The notes under the pieces: generated by a model | What the model was told of the DNA's origin: nothing | What the model saw: only the letters and a program-made list of their open reading frames with translations | The model's database searches: none | Source: Gnetum montanum | Lineage: Eukaryota; Streptophyta; Gnetopsida; Gnetales; Gnetaceae | Direction of reading: 5' to 3' | Assembly: GCA_015680685.1 (NCBI GenBank) | Contig: MNCI01034627.1 | Span: 957,193-1,021,192, forward strand | Length of the DNA stretch: 64,000 bases | Made by a program: the position numbers and the translations under genes | Part shown: positions 47,459 to 59,290 of the stretch, piece by piece | How positions within the stretch are numbered: the first letter of the stretch is position 1 | Layout: every line of letters starts with the position of its first letter

Positions 47459-48233
47459 CTACACGACGGAAACAACAAATATTGACATTAAATATGAACA
47501 TAATACATGTGCAATATAGCAGCGCTTGGCTGACCATAAATGTAGCATAACATGATCCCTGTTCATCATAGCATAGTAAAGATGCAAGAGCCTAGTGTAG
47601 CAAGAACATGCAAGTAACTTAGCATAGCAACAAAATAACTAATAGCATGCCCCAACAAAAATACGTGCCTACGTCACACATAACCAAACCCTCCCGAGGG
47701 TTTTATGTCACGGCATGCCAAGGTTCGGCAACTTAAAGGACCCTGATCTCGTAGCCGTGGCAACCACCACAGCAGCGATGGCCTTGCATGCAACCACAAC
47801 AAGACCTTTGCACAACGGTGATGACCGAAAGAAAGAGAGACCACAACAGCACAAAAGCCAAAATGACACGGCTGCAGAAAATGCAAGTAGCGAAACAAAT
47901 GAGATACAAAGCCAGAGCAGAAAATGGTCGAAGGTGCAAGGAGAAAAGAACGAAGGAGACATAAACTCATTGAGTCAACAGTATGCCCTCCTGCGCTGGA
48001 ATGTGCACCCGCAGCCCACGCCTCAGAGTCTTCTTCACCTCCTTGACCTTTGCAAGCACCAACTGAGTCTTAGGAGCCATAGCCATGCTTGCGGATTTAT
48101 GACCTTCGTCTTAGAAATTCACCTCAATAATGGATTATCACAGCAACTCCACGTCCCGAAATCGCCGAAGTGCTCCGACAAGGATTATGTGCTTTTAGGG
48201 CGAAAACGACGAAATTACCAGAATTCAATCCCT

Positions 48234-48241
48234 ATTTATAG
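48234..48241 (-). promoter_or_regulatory. TATA box of antisense gene C
   Basis: Minus strand GCTATAAATAGGGATTG, close to the plant TATA consensus, about 150 bases upstream of the E1 start at 48086. Lies outside any LTR. Confidence 0.5.
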
Positions 48242-48419
48242 CAGTAATAGAAAAATGAGAAAAATTCCCTTCTCTCTCCCCGATTAAGGCGGGGCACAGT
48301 GTGTAGCATAGCATGCTCGCCACGACATCACAACACTATTAACATTTAAACCTCGGCACTCTTCAAGTCAGTTACTCACCTTCTCGAAAACAAAAATAAT
48401 ATGATAATATTTTTTTTCG

Positions 48420-48840
48420 ATTAAAGGTCTGAAAAGACCTTAAACTAACAAACCCGGCATGATTACTCTCCTTAGGACTCAAAGACAGAAATTTTGACTC
48501 ATAACAACCGTAGTCTATAATGATGTTAAAGTAGTTACGCTCCTTACATCAGTAATCACCTAGCGCACCTCGACATAGACGGTAACATATTTCTTGACAG
48601 TTTCATGCCTTCATTCCCACCTTGGCCACCCAATACATCTTGTACTCACAATTTCATTTATTTTATCATTGTTTAGCACATCAAGACTTTGCATGTCACA
48701 ATATTGCAATCCAAAATGACATTAAACTATTAGTTTAGCATCCACATACAACTTCGCACTTTACATCAATAATGTCTATATCTTCAACAATTCTAGATTC
48801 TTGTGCTTGGGTGGTACGCCACGACTTTAAACTAGCAAAC
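48420..48840 (+). repeat. Bracket repeats before RT in element C
   Basis: Spaced units: 'ggtctgaaaagaccttaaactaac' (48427), 'tccaaaatgacattaaactatta' (48711), 'cgccacgactttaaactagc' (48815). Confidence 0.6.
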
Positions 48841-48966
48841 TCTCAATCTTTACATCACCTTATTTAGCAAGTCGCATCTCGATGTTGCTTTGCAGATTTA
48901 CATTCCACACAATCTCTGATGACCCTTACCCAGGCTCTCATCTTATGATGGCAGGTCAAGAAATAG

Positions 48967-51900
48967 ATGGAAACCCACCATGCCCTATCCACGCCTCTAA
49001 TATTAATAGGGCCACAAGGCAAGCTCGCAAGAAAGTTAAACCTTGACGTGATCAACTGGGGGTCAATTACGATTAATACTATAGTGACCTTAGAAGCACC
49101 CCTAGATTGGCCCAGACACCTGGTCCATGCCCTAGATTTAGAGGTCGGGGATGTAATTGAGGATCCTCTTATCGAGATACCCGTAACCACGACAAGAAGG
49201 AAGGTAAAGACATTAAGACTTAGCTCCCTCCTAGATGCACAAATACATGAGGGCATAGTTAAAACCCTGCAAGAACACATCGATGTCTTCGCATGGTCAT
49301 ACAGAGATATGCTGGGCCTGGACCCACGGCTAATTCAGCATAACATCATCCTAGACTCCTACGTAACGATAGTCAAGAAAAAGGCACGTAAAATCAAGCC
49401 AGAAATCGTGCTAGCCGTGAAGGATGAAATCACTAAGTTATACCAAGCAGGTTTCATCTACGCAGTCAACTATTTAGAGTGGGTGTCCAACATCGTTGTG
49501 GTTTTGAAGAAAACAGAAGGGATATGAATATGTATAGATTTCTGAGATTTGAACAAGGCAACAATCAAGGAAAACTTTCCACTACCAAGCATCGATCAAC
49601 TCATCAACACCATAGCTGGACATGCTTTGCTATCCTTCATGGATGGCTTCTCCGGATACAACCAAATCCACATCAACCCTGAACACCAGCTGTCGACAAC
49701 CTTCATGACTCCATGGGGGACCTTCTGCTATACCATGATGCCCTTCGGGCTCAAGAATGCTGGGGCAACATACCAGCGAGCCATGACCTACATTTTCAGT
49801 AACTACATCTTAGAAACGTTAAACGATTACGTGGATGATATAGTAGTTAAATCCAAAGAGGCAGTCCATCACCCGCATGATCTAGAGTTAGTCCTCAAGT
49901 GCTATCAAAGGCATGATTTGCGTCTTAATCCTAAGAAGTGCATCTTTGGAGTAAAGACCAGACGCATGTTAGGGTTTGTAGTATCGGAGGCTGGAATACG
50001 GGTGGACCTAGACAAAGTCAAAGCCATCATCAACCTAGCACCTCTCAAAAACCTTAAGGAGTTACGTGGTTTACAAGGTAGAGTGTAATTCATTTGAAGG
50101 TTTATAGTAAGGTTAACCAATAATTTACATCCCATGCAACATCTTTTGAAAAAGGGGGTTGACTTCGAGTGGATAGCCCAATGTCAACAAGCCTTCGACA
50201 ACTTGAAGAAAGAGCTCTCGCACCTCCCAACAATGTACCCACCGTAGAGGGACAAGCCTTTCTCCATATACCTTGCCACCTCCAACGCATCCATAGTGGC
50301 ACTGCTATGTCAGAAGCAGGATGATGGCTCTAAGATACCAGTGTATTACCTGAGCCATGCATTAATATCATACGAGGAAAATTACAATGAGGTGGAGAGG
50401 AACTGCTTGGCCTTAGCTAAAAAAGTGGTGGCACTACCTATTCCTCAGCACAACCAGCATCATTTGAAAAAGCAATGTACTCCAGGCTATTACTGGCAAC
50501 CTGTACGAAAGCAGCAGGATAGCCCGATGGAAGGCCATTACCTGAAAAATTTGACCTACGCTATGTAAGCCAATCATCGACAAAGGGCCAAGCCATAGTG
50601 ACCCAACTTACGGCCTCGCCAGTTGATGACCAGGCAACCATCGATCCTGAGTTCCCAGATGAATATGTTAGCAATGTCACCATCGTCCTGAGGGATTTCG
50701 AGGCAACCTTACACTTCGATGGTGCCTCAACCACGCGAGGTGGTAGCGCCACTGCCATAATCACATTCCTCTTGGGGGAAATGTACCCATCTGCTTATCG
50801 CTTCGCATTCTTGTGCACCAACAATGTGGAGGAATACGAGGGGCTACTCAGAGGCCTCTTAACTATCCTCACGCTGCATGTACAAAACTTGGCGATCTGA
50901 GGAGATTCACAACTAGTCATGAATCAAATCATTGAAGTCTATGCCTACAAGGCTACGCATCTACAGCCCTACTGCCACCTAGCAAAATTTTTACTGAAAC
51001 GATTCAAGACCACTGATGTGCAACACGTGCCACGCAATGAGAACACCATAGCAGACACCTTAGCTACCCTTGTGTTAAACGTCCCATCGCATTCCTTGGA
51101 AAACCTACCAACTACGATCATAGAATGCATAGAACCTATCACTCGAGTGGAACACGTGGCGTCTGTCGATGCTGCGGACACCCTGGAGTGGTACGATAAC
51201 ATTAAAGCATATTTACAGCATGGTGAACCCCCAGGTGGATTGACATCGGCTCAGAGAGGTGCAATCTACAAGCACGCCCAGCAATATGTGCTCATGGGAA
51301 ATGATGCCCTGTGTTGGTGATCCTATGATGGGATATTGCTAGCATGCGTGGATTGTGAGCAGGCACAGATGGCAGTTAATGAGGTTCATGAAGGGTTGTG
51401 CGGTGGAAACATAGCACCCAAGGCTATGGAAGAAAAAATCAGACGCCTAGGGTATTATTAGCCCTACATGGAGCGCGACTGCTTGTCAAAATTCAAGATG
51501 TGTGACACATGCTAGAGATATGAAAATCTCACACACATAGCACCTACAGACCTACACCCAATGCAAATTACGTGGCCTTTCCAATGATGGGGCCTAGACC
51601 TCATAAGGCCCATCATGCCTAAGTCCTCCACAGGGCATAGCTTCATTATCACTGCCACAGAGTATTTTACTAAGTGGGTGGAAGCTATTCCCATGAAGAA
51701 AACTACATCCCAGCAAATATGCCACTTCATCCTCGATAACATCGTGACAAGGTTTGGGCTTTCGATGACTATTATGACTGACAATGGACCACAGTTCAGC
51801 AGTAAGGAAACCCAGGCCTTCTTTAGCAACCTAGGCATTAAACAATCATTTTCCTCCCCTTATTATCCACAGGAAAACAGGTAGGTGAAGGCTACAAATA

Positions 51901-52426
51901 AGTCCATCATCAACTTGCTGAAGTGGATGCTTAACAACAGCAAGAGGTTGTGGCACAAGCAAATACTCTACGTCCTCTGGGCCTATCGAACGAATTGTAG
52001 AACCATGACAAGTAAGACCCCTTACAGTATCATTTATGGATTTGAAGTTGTGTTGCCTCTTGAGTTGCAGGTACCCTCACTACGGTTGATCCTATCCAGT
52101 GGCATGAGTGAAGCCCAGAATAACGAATCACAAACCATTGACCTCGACTCAGTGGAGAAGGAATGCGTGCAGACACTGAGATGGATTGAGCACTATCAGA
52201 ACAAACATTAGCAAAAGCACCATGTAGACCTGCATTGATGGCCAGTGCAGAAGGGAGACCTCATCCTCAAGGCTTTCCGTGAGTGCATAAGTTCTCAACC
52301 AACTGGGAAGGTCCTTACATGGTCATTAAAGCCTTTAGGAATGGAGCCTTCAAACTGGTAGACATGGATGGCAATGAGTTCGCCAACCTAGTGAACCACA
52401 TGTACCTCAAGCCGTACTACGTCTGA
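48967..52426 (+). pseudogene. Element C pol: RT, RNase H, archaeal-type RNase H, integrase
   Basis: RT with MLGLDPRLIQHNIILD, FMDGFSGYNQIHINPEH, GLKNAGATYQRAM, YVDD at 49828-49839. RNase H with IYLATSNAS, VYYLSHAL (50260-50400, frameshift near 50440). Second RNase H with LHFDGASTTRGGSA, NVEEYEGLL, GDSQLVMNQ and HVPRNENTIADTLATL (50700-51075). Integrase with WGLDL-like text near 51590, TDNGPQFSS (51779), KTPYSIIYGFE, and the GPY/F end NWEGPYMV. Stops at 49525, 49545, 50086, 50247, 50898, 51318, 51460, 51512. Dead copy. Confidence 0.9.
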
Positions 52427-52429
52427 GGT

Positions 52430-52740
52430 GTAATGATAGCACCAACAACCATCCCCTACGACGATAAACTGGCAGTCGCACTAGGCAGCATCTGTAATGA
52501 TGATAAACTAGCAGCACCGAACAACGTCTGCTATGATGATAAATTGGCAACAACCGTCCATCACAACGTAAAAATGGCACTGTTAGTTCACTATGACTAT
52601 AAACTGGCATCGTGCGTCTACCACGACGTAAAACTTGCATGGACAGTCTGTTGGGACCTCAAACTAGCACATCGGTTCGGTGGGACCCTAAACCAGCACA
52701 TGGTCTACTAAGACCTTAAACTGGGTTCACGTCACATCCT
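52430..52740 (+). repeat. Post-integrase repeats of element C
   Basis: About eight units of 36-38 bases: 'gtctgctatgatgataaa(c/t)tggcaac', ending '..ggaccttaaactgg'. Confidence 0.75.
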
Positions 52741-53290
52741 TAATATGCACCATCACCAGATGCATGTCGAACGAAGAGGCATGATACTAGCACATGGGTG
52801 GGACATCGTCGCTCCAGGACACAGTTCTTGACGCAAGGAGAACATGGTCAGGGGAATATGCGCCACCACCTTCGATGTCATGCTAACCCTTCGAAGACAT
52901 CGTACGATGTCATACGGGCCCATCAAACCTACTGTCGCCATGGCCCATCCCCCTGATGGTAGTTCATAGGCCCATTCCTGCTTCTGAGGTGCTAATAGTA
53001 TTATGGCTTAGCCAAAATATTGTTGTGTTTCAGTTCCCCGCTAAGGTTTCAGCTTGCACAATGTTCAACTATGTGGTAGCTGATCTCATAGTTGAACTGA
53101 GCGTGCATTCCTTTGGTGGGGATTCCAGTGCATTCGCATCCCTGGGGCCCTGGGGACCAGCTCCCCCCATGACTAGTGCTGCCAAGACTGCTGCTAGCCT
53201 CCCTGCTTTGGGCATCTTACACTAGCGATGGTGCCCAATGGTAACAACAATGCCAACAACCCACAAGACATCGTCCCCGCGGACGCATTG
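52741..53290 (+). other. 3' region of element C, truncated
   Basis: 52930-53260 aligns with the inverted 3' region of fragment E. It stops before the polypurine tract; the LTR is lost. Confidence 0.55.
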
Positions 53291-53356
53291 TACTATCTGA
53301 AATTGTCGATTGCTGGAATGGAGTGTACGCTTAGAGATTTATAGACAGACAAAAAT

Positions 53357-53375
53357 TGGCTCTAGAAGGAGGGCC
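53357..53375 (+). promoter_or_regulatory. Primer-binding site of element D
   Basis: TGGCTCTAGAAGGAGGGCC, five bases after 'agacagaca'. Confidence 0.7.
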
Positions 53376-53499
53376 AAAACTATCTCAATCTAGCACACCT
53401 GCTCCCTGTACTGCTGACCTACTACCGGGTGCCCTCAGACTTAGCAATTTCAAACCTCCAAAATCAGTACCCTGTTCTATAATATTCTTAGTTTTTACA

Positions 53500-54040
53500 C
53501 ACTACAAACACCTCTAGCATCTACATGCTACACACTGCAAACATTCTCAGTGTCTACACGCTACACGATGCAAACATTCCTAGTGTCTACACGCTACACG
53601 CTGCAAACATTCTCAGTGTCTTCATGCTACACGCTGCAAACATTCTCAGCGTCTTCACGCTACACACTGCGGACACTTCCAGCATCTTCACGTTGCAAAT
53701 GTCTTACTCACACTATAGACCCTCCCTACACGCTACAATCATCTAAGCCTATACATTGTAGACTCAGTCTACACGCCGTCCTGTAAAACTGTATGCTGTA
53801 GACTCTGTCTACATGCCGTCCTCTAAACCTGTACATTGTAGACTCAGTCTACACACTGCCTTGAAAGCCTGCATGCTCGTCATTCTGTTTGCACGCTGAT
53901 AGTTGCAGCCTACACGCTATGACCTCGGTTTACGTGCTGTGACCAGTTCCAGTATGCTGGTCACTGAAGTCTGTACGTTGGGACCCAATCCACATGCTAT
54001 GCCAACAGGTCACACGCTGTGAACTTAGGTGTATGCTGAT
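53500..54040 (+). repeat. Leader tandem array of element D
   Basis: About six 36-base units 'ctacacgctgcaaacattctcagtgtctt' (53525-53700), then longer units with 'cctgtacattgtagactcagtctacacgctg'. Period divisible by three gives spurious ORFs. Confidence 0.85.
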
Positions 54041-54130
54041 AAACACACCCTTTCACACTTGGTCAAGTCCTTACCTGTATGCCCTGACATTGCATCCTTT
54101 CCATTGAGCTACATTTACAACCTTTTCACC

Positions 54131-57100
54131 ATGAATACCACCAACACGAACGTCTCAACCAAGTCTATTTCGGATACCGTGGGCCCCACGATGATGCGGG
54201 TGCCCGTTATGCAACCCATTGGGGCCTATGGTGAGGTTAAGCCCCGCAGAGGACCCTATCGATCTCTTCGACTACAGGGGAAGAATCCATCATTCAATGT
54301 TATTACACAGGAACAGTATAATTTCATATGCGTAAAAATCCAAGCTGGCCTAACAGTGGATCAAACTGAAATGAAGGTCAAGAAACAATATGAACTATTT
54401 CATAGGGGAGGACATGAGTTCATCCCTTCCCCATATGACATCATCCCTCTCCCCAAGCACTACTTTGAGCTTATCTCATAGCTCCTCCTAGCTAGGAATC
54501 AGTCTTTAGACCAATCTATGTCAAATCCTCAATTGGAAGAGGAGGATGACTTTGCCATTCAGTCCAAACATGAAGATTCATACCACACCCTCAGCCCACA
54601 AACTTACGTGAACCCATTGTTTCACCCATTCACAGGGGAAACCACATCTCTCTAGTCACTCAAAACCACTCAAGCACTTGTGCCTCAACAAGAAGCTTCT
54701 ACTCTCATTCCCACTCTCCCCACGACTGATAACCAATTCAACATGCCCATCGCCACTGTCCCTCCAGTCACCACGTTACCCCCCCTCTTGCAAATACAAC
54801 CCCAACAACAACCCCCTCAAAATAATGTAGGAGTGAGCTTCCCACCCCGAGTGATCAGGATGCCATATGTGATACCAGATTCTACATCCGCACACTATAT
54901 ACCATGGATCCAAACTCAAGGAGCTTCCTTCACCACTTCAACTCAACAAGTTCAAGGTGTTCCTACACAAAATGTGACTAGACAATGGGTTGGAACTGGT
55001 ACACAAGCACATCAACCCCATAATTACAATGTACCACCTCCTACAATTCCACCCATAAACATCCTTGAGATACAGCAACAAACCTTTACTTATAGCATGC
55101 CACCTTTAGTAGCACCTACCATGAATATTCCGCAAGCCCAAGCCCCAATCACTCAGCTCTCCTCTTTCCCGCCCACCGTCCAACAATCTAACTTGTATAC
55201 TATGCCACATAATCAATCTGCTGTCTCACCTAGTGCCCAAGACTAGGCTGATGCTAAAAAACTCATGCAAGGGCTAACTGACGAGGCCAAGCGCCTCAAA
55301 ACCACCACCGACGAAGAGCTTAAGATAGTGGATTTCTATCAAGATGACCTTATCAGCTCTTTAGTTCCACCCCTAACGTTACCTAAGGGTGTTTCCTTAC
55401 CTACGTTGACTAAATACAATGGGGAGATAGATCCAAACACCCATCTCATAACATTTATATTAGAATGCACGTTACTTCAGGTGTGGCCACATGCCATCTT
55501 GCGAGTGTTCCCCATGTCCCTCATAGGGTGGACGCTTGACTGGTATCAAGCTTTGCCCTGAAGCTCCATATCTTCCTTGGGAGATCTACTACACCAGTTT
55601 GTCACCAGGTTCAAGTATCACTGGAAGCCTGAAGCAACACTTGATAGACTGATAAAAGTCAAGAAAGAACCATTGGAACCTGTTCAAAAATTTATTCAAT
55701 GGTGGAGTGCTGCCCTCAATGAACTACGTGAACTGATCCTGGAGACCTATCTCCTCACTATTTTAAAGGGGACATAGAATGATTTTGTGAAGTCCAAACT
55801 ATACTACCTTAACGCATGCATGCTTAGTCAAGCATTCGTACAAATAAAAAACATAGAAGAGGTAGCCCAAAATAGCCATGACCCCACCTATTCGGCCTTG
55901 AAAACCCAACACAATAAGAAAGACAAAGAAAAGGCTAAGGCAACAATAGCAGCAGTAGCGGAAACACGACAAACAAGCATGGGACAACAAGGTAAACCAC
56001 GTACTGCCCCTACTAACTATGCTAGACCTCCTCTCGCTACTGCACCCAAACCGTCAACATCAAAAAACCCTATACTAGGTCGTGCGAGAAACTTCTAGAG
56101 GAGAGACCCCTTTCAATACACACCGTTACCTATGAAACCCTTGTAATTATTTAACCAACTCTTGAAGGCCGGGCTAATGAAACATAAACAATTGTCCCTG
56201 GCAGCAATCCAAAGACATGATCGATTCTGTCAGTTGGTCGAGAACCCAAGCTTGGCAACGCTCGACGAGCCTCCAGTCCAAGAGGGTTTAGAATAGACTA
56301 CTTTTGCGACTATCATCAACGCAATGGGCATGACACTAATTATTGCTTCACCCTGAAACAAGATATCCAATGGATGATCAATGGAGGTGAGATTACTTTC
56401 GATGAAGCCAACTTGGTCAAGCCACAAAACTAGGCTATGGGCATATATAAGGATCCTCTAAATACTAAGGAGGCTCCATACATAATTAAGACCATCTACC
56501 TAGACAGTGAACAAGAAACACCTAGAATTAACACTGTTTACTCAGATAATGAACAACAAATACCTGCAAGACCCTTTGTAGTTCGTATCCCTCCTACTAC
56601 ACAAACACTCGCACCCCAATCATCATACTCTCCATGTAATTCGCCCATCCCGCAAAGACCCTATGGCATTCGGATACCCCCTACGGTGGCAGCCTCTACC
56701 TTACCACCAAAGCCATACGTGGTGCGCATACCTTCCGCTCCTATAAACATGCAACCTCCTACCCAGCCTGCACCCTATGTAGTCCAAGTGCCACCTGTGG
56801 TCGCAACTACGGAGGAGAAACCATCAACTAGACCAACTCCGTATGTTGTTAGGATACCCAAACATCCTGATAACCACCAACCTTCCACCCGTCAAACACA
56901 AAATAAACCGACCCCATATGTTGCTAGGGTGCCTAGGCAGCGTGACATTCAACCATCGTTAGCTATCCAATTGCAACCTCAGCCTACTCCATACGTCATA
57001 CGGGTTCCAAAGCAACCAGACATTGAAAAACCAAATGTTCCCCTGCACTACACATGGGAACGCCTGGCAGACAGGCTCACACGAGAATGATTGGAGAAAG

Positions 57101-58352
57101 AACATCAATAGCTTACCTTGGGACCTCCTAAGCCTACTCCATTGAGTGCAATACCCATGGCATCACCTGCTAATGAACCGAACGCCAAGGGAGAACCATC
57201 AGGAATGAATGATACATCCAAATCAACAGTTACGGAAGAAAAAGCCAAACCAGCTACATATGAGATAAAACTGTTGGGCCCGATGGACCAAGTAACCATT
57301 AACAAACATACTCCTAACAGTAAAGATCTAGTAACAGCTCTTACACAGGTCACGTAGGCACTTAAACAAAAAAATACCTCATTAAGCCTATATGACCTGA
57401 TATTAACTTCTCAAGCTCATCGCGAAGTGCTGGTATGCATGTTAACATCAGTCCTAGTAAGTGAGGACTTACCTCCAAATGAACCTTCAATTCATGCAGT
57501 AATGTATTCGCCTCAAGGATTGACTTCTAAATCATTACGTTTCCACACCAACAACATCAAAACTGATCAGAGAACCGGAGACGTCACCCATGCACCTATG
57601 TTCATAACAATACAAGTAGATCAATTAAAAATACATCGGGTGCATGTAGATGATGGGGCCGCCATGAATGTAATACCCTACCCTGTGATCGAACAATTAG
57701 GGCTCACGCAGCTAATTAAACCAACTTCCACCACATGCTTAAAATTGTTTAGTGGATCACGTGTAGTGGTAAAAGGTACTATAACTTTGGACTTTATAGT
57801 AGGGGATCGATTCCCTACATCAGCTAACTTCGTTGTCATCGACGAAATGCCAGGATTCAATTTAATATTAGGAAGATGGCCCAACTTAAAGAAGTCTCTT
57901 CCCCTATACACCAAGAGATCCACCTGCCTTACGAAGGTGGTGAAGTCATCATACACGGGGAGACTGCTACACCTACCATTTCGTCACATACAGATATAGA
58001 CTAACGCTCGGAGGCTAAGTTTGAAGAGCCTAAACAGGATGACACAAACAAAAAACAAAGTTGCATGCAACCAATAAATGATGATCCATTAGAGGTAAAT
58101 GAAACTTTACCCAACATAGAAACACCTGGACCTAAAACTATACCTACACCGTCTAACCTAGAAACCACAACAGACATTGAAACTATAGAACATACGGAAA
58201 CACTAGAAGACACTAACATAGAGCATATCCCATCAGACGTCCGTTGGGCTGAATTACCATTCAATGTAATCAGCGAAGGGGATGCTGAGTACAGAATCAC
58301 ACCTATTAACATCACTCCTAACATTAAATTTAGAAAATCAAAAAATTACTAA
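54131..58352 (+). pseudogene. Element D gag and protease
   Basis: Starts MNTTNTNVSTKS. N-terminal block RSLRLQGKNPSFNVITQEQY; Pro/Gln-rich middle (54680-55240); gag core 55265-55777 (LTKYNGEIDPNTHLITF, LIGWTLDWYQALP, FIQWWSAALNEL); zinc motif CDYHQRNGHDTNYC (56300-56345, after a frameshift near 56285); eight PYVVRIP-type repeats in 56575-57015; protease 57427-57999 (VDDGAAMNVIP, FNLILGR) with a frameshift in the last block; acidic tail LPFNVISEGDAE. Stops at 54479, 55243, 55559 (TGA), 55775, 56432, 57355. Confidence 0.87.
56575..57015 (+). repeat. Peptide-repeat region PYVVRIP in gag-protease linker
   Basis: Eight copies of (T/R)P(Y/F)(V/I)(V/I)R(I/V)P spaced 18-30 residues: RPFVVRIPP, RPYGIRIPP, KPYVVRIPS, APYVVQVPP, TPYVVRIPK, TPYVARVPR, TPYVIRVPK and the like. 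Conserved in B (30160-30570) and reduced in C. Confidence 0.8.
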
Positions 58353-58359
58353 ACTGTTA

Positions 58360-58640
58360 AACTACATTCATTGTCTGAAATGACGTTAAACTACCACATG
58401 TCCGCAACGACATAAAACTAGCCACGGTCAAAAATGGCCGGTTCATCAAGGAGTCCACCGCTATCATTTGAAACTTCTCTTGTTTACATGGGGCCCGAAA
58501 TGGCCTTAAACTAGTGCACAGGGCCCGAAATGGCCTTAAACTAGTGCATCGGGCCTGAAATGGTCTTAAACTAGAACATCAAGATTATAGTCCATCATGA
58601 CTTTAAACTGACGCACATGTGTGCATGGCCCGAAATGGCC
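58360..58640 (+). repeat. Bracket repeats after protease in element D
   Basis: Seven or so units, two adjacent ones nearly identical: 'gggcccgaaatggccttaaactagtgca'. Confidence 0.8.
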
Positions 58641-59290
58641 TTAAACTAGAGCATTTTCTTACATTTGTTTTCTCGCAAATTCAAGTTCACATTTTGAATT
58701 TATGCTTACATTGTAGTGTATCAAGTACAGTTTTTCTTCACATCCCTCTTTTCACAATTATCCTTCGATTATAATTACATTCCCACTAGCATTCCTATTT
58801 TGTGCATTACACTTAAACAACAAAACAAACAAAACATTTTACACTACTGCACCATGTTTACATTTAAACAACAACAGCCAAAAGAACAAAAGGATTTTTC
58901 ACTTTGACTCCACGCTTATCAATGTTCAGACAAATTCAAAATTCAAACAAAAAAAATATATATTCATTTACAAAATAGATAAATACCACAGTTAACTAAT
59001 TTCAGCCATCAGTTCATACACATTCGAAAACAAAATATTCTGTTTGCGACTTGTATAAAGACAAGAGCGACGATAAGACCAAACTTAAGGCTCAACATCA
59101 GGGTCAGAAGGAGTGTCCCCTTCAGACTCCCCAGCACCATGGGTCCCTACTCCACTGGGGCCACCCTCTTAACCATTACCATCGCCTTGACCCTATAAAA
59201 AAGCAAAAGATAACAATTAACACAAAAAGAAAAAGAGAATAATTCCAAAAGTCATTTAACAAACAAAATTCACAAGTTTAAACAACTTAT

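Larger units (their letters stand above)
43715..48086 (-). pseudogene. Antisense eight-exon passenger gene, copy C
   Basis: Exons: E1 about 48086-47970 (MAMAPKTQLVLAK, degraded donor), E2 47458-47010, E3 46926-about 46645, E4 46556-45513, E5 45396-45096, E6 44993-44859, E7 44755-about 43935, E8 43849-43715 (ends GDANGDDS). E4-E5 and E6-E7 junctions keep the one-base phase of A and D. E2 retains a motif I Asp (ILDIKG). Copy C differs strongly in sequence from A and D, so it represents an older split of the same gene. Stops: several in E4, two in E5, one in E6 (44878-44880); a one-base shift at E2-E3. E7 is open for 294 codons (44723-43839). Confidence 0.72.
36792..53290 (+). mobile_element. 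Element C: near full-length Tat-type element inserted in B pol
   Basis: 5' LTR, PBS, leader repeats, gag-protease (39461-43207), bracket repeats, antisense gene (48086-43715), bracket repeats, pol (48967-52426), post-integrase repeats and a partial 3' region. Polypurine tract and 3' LTR are missing: sequence near 53290 passes directly into the tail of another LTR. This is the only element in the window showing protease, antisense gene and pol together. Confidence 0.85.

Noticed and set aside
53525-53786. Open frames in the leader repeats of D
   Set aside because: Produced by the 36-base repeat period; no conservation.
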